64,000 nucleotides of DNA from Tsuneonella aeria. Its GTDB lineage: Bacteria; Pseudomonadota; Alphaproteobacteria; Sphingomonadales; Sphingomonadaceae. Positions 61,392 through 64,000 of the stretch are shown one piece after another. The notes below the pieces were generated by a model. The model saw nothing but the letters and a program-made list of their open reading frames with translations. It made no database searches and was not told where the DNA came from. Numbering within the stretch: the stretch's first letter is position 1; the number at the start of each line of letters is the position of its first letter. The stretch covers positions 496,001 to 560,000 of the forward strand of contig NZ_WTZA01000001.1 of the NCBI RefSeq assembly GCF_009827495.1, written 5' to 3'. Both the position numbers and the translations under genes were made by a program.

Positions 61392-62822
61392 TTATTTCAT
61401 CATCATCCGCGCCGCCTTGACCGCGGCGGGGCCATAGGGCGGCTTCATTCCCCCCAGCTTGGCGATGTCGACCCTGGGCTGGGTATAGATGCTGCGGGCG
61501 TGGCTGAATTCGCGGAATCCTTCCACCCCGTGATAGCTGCCCATGCCCGATGGGCCCACGCCGCCGAACGGCAGGTCTTCCATGGAGACATGGAACAGCA
61601 CGTCGTTCACCGTCACCCCGCCCGAAATGGTGCGCGTCAGCACCTCTTCACGCTCCGCCGCATCATCACCGAAGTAGTAGAGGCCAAGCGGCCGGTCGTG
61701 CGCGTTCACGTGTGCGATCGCCTCTTCCACCGCCTTGTAGGTCTTGACCGGCAGCACGGGCCCGAAGATCTCCTCCTTCATCGCGTCCATGTCGTCGGTA
61801 ACGTTGCGCAGGATGGTCAGCGGCATCTTGCGCGCGTTGGACTGGCTGAAGTCTTCGTCCGCCGGGTTGATCTCCAGCACCTCGGCACCCTTCGCCCGCG
61901 CGTCTTCAACCAGGCCCTTCAGCCGATCGAAGTGCCGGTCGGAGATGACGCTGGCATAATCTTCGTTGGCAAGAAGGCTGGGATACATGTTGCGCACGCC
62001 AAGCTCCACGGCGGCGACCGCGCCCTCCTCCATGTCGGCCGGGACATAAAGGTAATCGGGCGCCAGGCAGATCTGCCCCGCGTTCATCATCTTGCCGAGC
62101 GCAATCCGCTCGCCCGCCTTTTCGAGGTCCGCGCTGCGCCCCAGGATCGCAGGGGACTTGCCGCCGAGTTCCAGGGTGACGGGCACCAGGTTCTTCGCCG
62201 CGGCTTCCATCACCTTGCGCCCGGTCTGGGTCGAACCGGTGAACACTAGGTGGTCGAACGGCAGCTCCGAAAACGCGTGCGCCACCTCGGGGCCGCCGGT
62301 CACCACCACGCATTCGTCAGCACCGAAGCGCGCGGCGACGAGTTCGGCCAGCAGGTCGCTGGTCCGTTCGGTGAATTCGCTCGGCTTCAGCATCGCCCGG
62401 TTGCCGGCCGCGAAGACCTGCATCAAGGGTCCGAAGCTGAGGTTGACCGGGAAATTCCACGGACTGAGGATGCCGATCACCCCCTTGGGCTCGTAGCGCA
62501 GCTCCGCCCGGGCGCCCAGCAGGCCGAGCGGAAACTGCACCTTGCGCCGTTCGGTGCGCGACCACTTGTAGATGTTCTTGAGGCAGTATCGGCCAAAACC
62601 TACGGTGCCGGCAATGTCGGTGATCATCGACTGGTGCGGGCTGCGGTTGCCGAAATCGGCAGCCATCGCGCGGCACAGTTCCTCGCCGTTTTCCTTCAGC
62701 AGCGCGATGGCCCGCTCGATCCTGTCGCGGCGCGCGGAGAGCGGCTCAGGCCGGGCAGCGGTGAACGCGGCGCGCTGCTTGCCCAGAATGCCGACGAGTT
62801 CGGCGTGTCGATTGTCGGCCAT
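61392..62822 (-). CDS. Aldehyde dehydrogenase, coniferyl-aldehyde dehydrogenase type
   Basis: 476 residues; NAD(P)-dependent oxidation of an aldehyde. Typical ALDH motifs: GILSPWNFPVNLSFGPLMQVFAAGNRAML in short form SPWNFPVNLS, catalytic Glu in TLELGGKSPAI, catalytic Cys in NAGQICLAPDYLYVP, and EEIFGPVLPV. The QICLAPDY context and the hydrophobic C-terminus (PPYGPAAVKAARMMMK) fit the CalB-like branch active on coniferyl and other aryl or fatty aldehydes. ATG at 62822 with GGAGG upstream. Divergent from the thiolase gene. Confidence 0.9.
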   Translation of the reverse strand: MADNRHAELVGILGKQRAAFTAARPEPLSARRDRIERAIALLKENGEELCRAMAADFGNRSPHQSMITDIAGTVGFGRYCLKNIYKWSRTERRKVQFPLGLLGARAELRYEPKGVIGILSPWNFPVNLSFGPLMQVFAAGNRAMLKPSEFTERTSDLLAELVAARFGADECVVVTGGPEVAHAFSELPFDHLVFTGSTQTGRKVMEAAAKNLVPVTLELGGKSPAILGRSADLEKAGERIALGKMMNAGQICLAPDYLYVPADMEEGAVAAVELGVRNMYPSLLANEDYASVISDRHFDRLKGLVEDARAKGAEVLEINPADEDFSQSNARKMPLTILRNVTDDMDAMKEEIFGPVLPVKTYKAVEEAIAHVNAHDRPLGLYYFGDDAAEREEVLTRTISGGVTVNDVLFHVSMEDLPFGGVGPSGMGSYHGVEGFREFSHARSIYTQPRVDIAKLGGMKPPYGPAAVKAARMMMK

Positions 62823-62989
62823 GATTCCTCCGCGGGTTTCTGTTTGCCACCGGCTAGGGCGATAAGGTGCGCCTTGGCAAGCGTGCGCCCGCGCGTTCTA
62901 GTGCGCCGGAGGACCAAGTCGGCACTCGGATTGCCATTACCGCAGTGCAGCATTAGATCGCCCGGCAAAGCCCACAGAAAGGCCCGTCC

Positions 62990-64000
62990 ATGTCCACGTT
63001 TTCCGCCGCCGATCCCGTCGTCATCCTGTCCTACGCGCGCACGCCGATGGGCGGGATGCAGGGCGCCCTGGCCGATGTCCCGGCAACCGATCTCGGCGCC
63101 ACGGCGGTGAAAGCCGCGGTGGAGCGGGCCGGCGTCGCAGGCGCCGATGTGGAGCGAATCTACATGGGCTGCGTACTGCCCGCCGGCCTCGGCCAGGCGC
63201 CCGCTCGCCAGGCCGCGCTAAAGGCAGGGCTGCCGAAATCCGTCCAGGCGACGACGGTGAACAAGGTGTGCGGCAGCGGGATGCAGACCGTGATCATGGC
63301 GAGCGAGGCGCTGGCCGCGGGCACTATCGATCTTGCCATCGCGGGCGGCATGGAGAGCATGACGAACGCGCCCTACCTTTTGAAGAAGCACCGGTCCGGC
63401 GCACGCATCGGGCACGACACGGCTTATGATCATATGTTCCTCGACGGGCTGGAGGATGCCTACGACGCGGGCCGCGCGATGGGGACGTTCGCACAGGATA
63501 CCGCCGACGAATACCAGCTTACCCGCGAGGCGCAGGACGATTACTCGGTGGAATCGCTGCGCCGCGCCAATGCCGCGATCGGCAACGGCGGCTTCGCGGA
63601 CGAAATCGTCCCGGTAACGGTAAAGGGCCGCAAGGGCGATACGATCGTCGACACCGACGAACAGCCGCCCAAGGGCAATCCGGAGAAGATCCGCGCCCTG
63701 CGCGCCGCTTTCGCCAAGGAAGGAACGATCACCGCCGCCTCGTCCAGCTCGATCAGCGACGGTGCCGCCGCAGTGGTTCTGGCGCGCGAGAGCGTGGCGA
63801 GGGACAAGGGCCTCGCCCCAGTCGCGCGGATCGTCGCCATGGCCGCCCACGCGCAGGAGCCGAAGGATTTCACCACCGCACCCGTCGGCGCGATCACGAA
63901 GGTGCTGGAAAAAGCCGGCTGGTCGAAGGACGATGTGGACCTGTTCGAGATCAACGAGGCCTTCGCCTGCGTCGCCATGTTCGCGATGAGCGATCTCGGC
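62990..64000 (+). CDS. Acetyl-CoA C-acetyltransferase (thiolase), cut by the right edge
   Basis: 337 codons visible, open at the window end. Thiolase I domain with the nucleophile Cys94 in NKVCGSGMQT, and the second-domain motif EINEAFAC containing the Asn-Glu-Ala-Phe signature; the final catalytic Cys in the C-terminal GGxxAxGHP..C block lies outside. GIDLAIAGGMESMTNAPY is also typical. Either biosynthetic acetoacetyl-CoA thiolase or a degradative 3-ketoacyl-CoA thiolase; sequence features lean to the former. ATG at 62990 is preceded by AAAGG. Confidence 0.95.
   Translation, partial: MSTFSAADPVVILSYARTPMGGMQGALADVPATDLGATAVKAAVERAGVAGADVERIYMGCVLPAGLGQAPARQAALKAGLPKSVQATTVNKVCGSGMQTVIMASEALAAGTIDLAIAGGMESMTNAPYLLKKHRSGARIGHDTAYDHMFLDGLEDAYDAGRAMGTFAQDTADEYQLTREAQDDYSVESLRRANAAIGNGGFADEIVPVTVKGRKGDTIVDTDEQPPKGNPEKIRALRAAFAKEGTITAASSSSISDGAAAVVLARESVARDKGLAPVARIVAMAAHAQEPKDFTTAPVGAITKVLEKAGWSKDDVDLFEINEAFACVAMFAMSDLG

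Overview
This is a compact, G+C-rich (roughly two thirds) chromosomal segment of an alphaproteobacterium. Gene content and protein character point to the Sphingomonadales, and the Erythrobacteraceae is my best guess, made without any database search. Markers are the sphingomonad-style GyrA, PdhB with a fused lipoyl domain, FtsB next to pdhAB, DUF1178 and DUF1467 proteins, a GTTC-N7-GTTC SOS box at lexA, an RpoH promoter plus ROSE-type leader at a small heat-shock gene, and a nuo operon continuing into birA-coaX-rnj. I see no prophage, insertion sequence or CRISPR array. Both window edges cut genes: a beta carbonic anhydrase on the left and a thiolase on the right.

Layout. 0-9 kb: carbonic anhydrase, a NYN-LOTUS protein, an exported repeat protein, gyrA, a YhhN membrane protein, trmFO, an EF-hand protein and a squalene/phytoene-synthase-like protein. 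9-11.3 kb: three Tad-type minor pilin genes. 11.3-16.1 kb: pdhA-pdhB, ftsB, an anchored orphan and an acyl-CoA dehydrogenase. 16.1-21.6 kb: tRNA-Arg(CCT), DUF1178, nitrilase, grxC, hsp20 with its thermosensor leader, and pyrG-secG-tpiA. 21.8-35.4 kb: ppiD, then trpE, two unrelated genes, trpG-trpD-trpC, then lexA, comEC, gltX, gltA and a small membrane protein. 35.4-42 kb: a four-gene minus-strand group (Hpt-like, transferase-like membrane protein, helical orphan, histidine kinase) divergent from a TipN-like coiled-coil membrane protein. 42-61.3 kb: one long minus-strand operon nuoA-N, birA, coaX, rnj and a DUF1467 gene. 61.4-64 kb: a coniferyl-aldehyde-dehydrogenase-like gene and the thiolase.

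Two areas are the most unusual. First, the complex I operon carries four extra reading frames locked in by 1-4 base start/stop overlaps: a lipoprotein between nuoC and nuoD, membrane peptides of 36 and 46 residues between nuoE and nuoF, and a lower-G+C 95-residue gene between nuoF and nuoG. NuoC also has a basic, Pro/Ala-rich tail of about 108 residues. Second, around 35-42 kb a histidine kinase lacks the phospho-acceptor histidine (Pro at that site) and an Hpt-like protein also lacks it (Gln at that site); they sit beside a TipN-like polarity-protein candidate, with CtrA-like TTAA repeats upstream. This looks like a degenerate phosphorelay linked to cell polarity.

Functionally the window covers central carbon flow into respiration (pyruvate dehydrogenase, citrate synthase, complex I), tryptophan and CTP synthesis, DNA topology and the SOS switch, envelope and division functions (FtsB, SecG, PpiD, pilins), and fatty/aromatic catabolism at the right edge.
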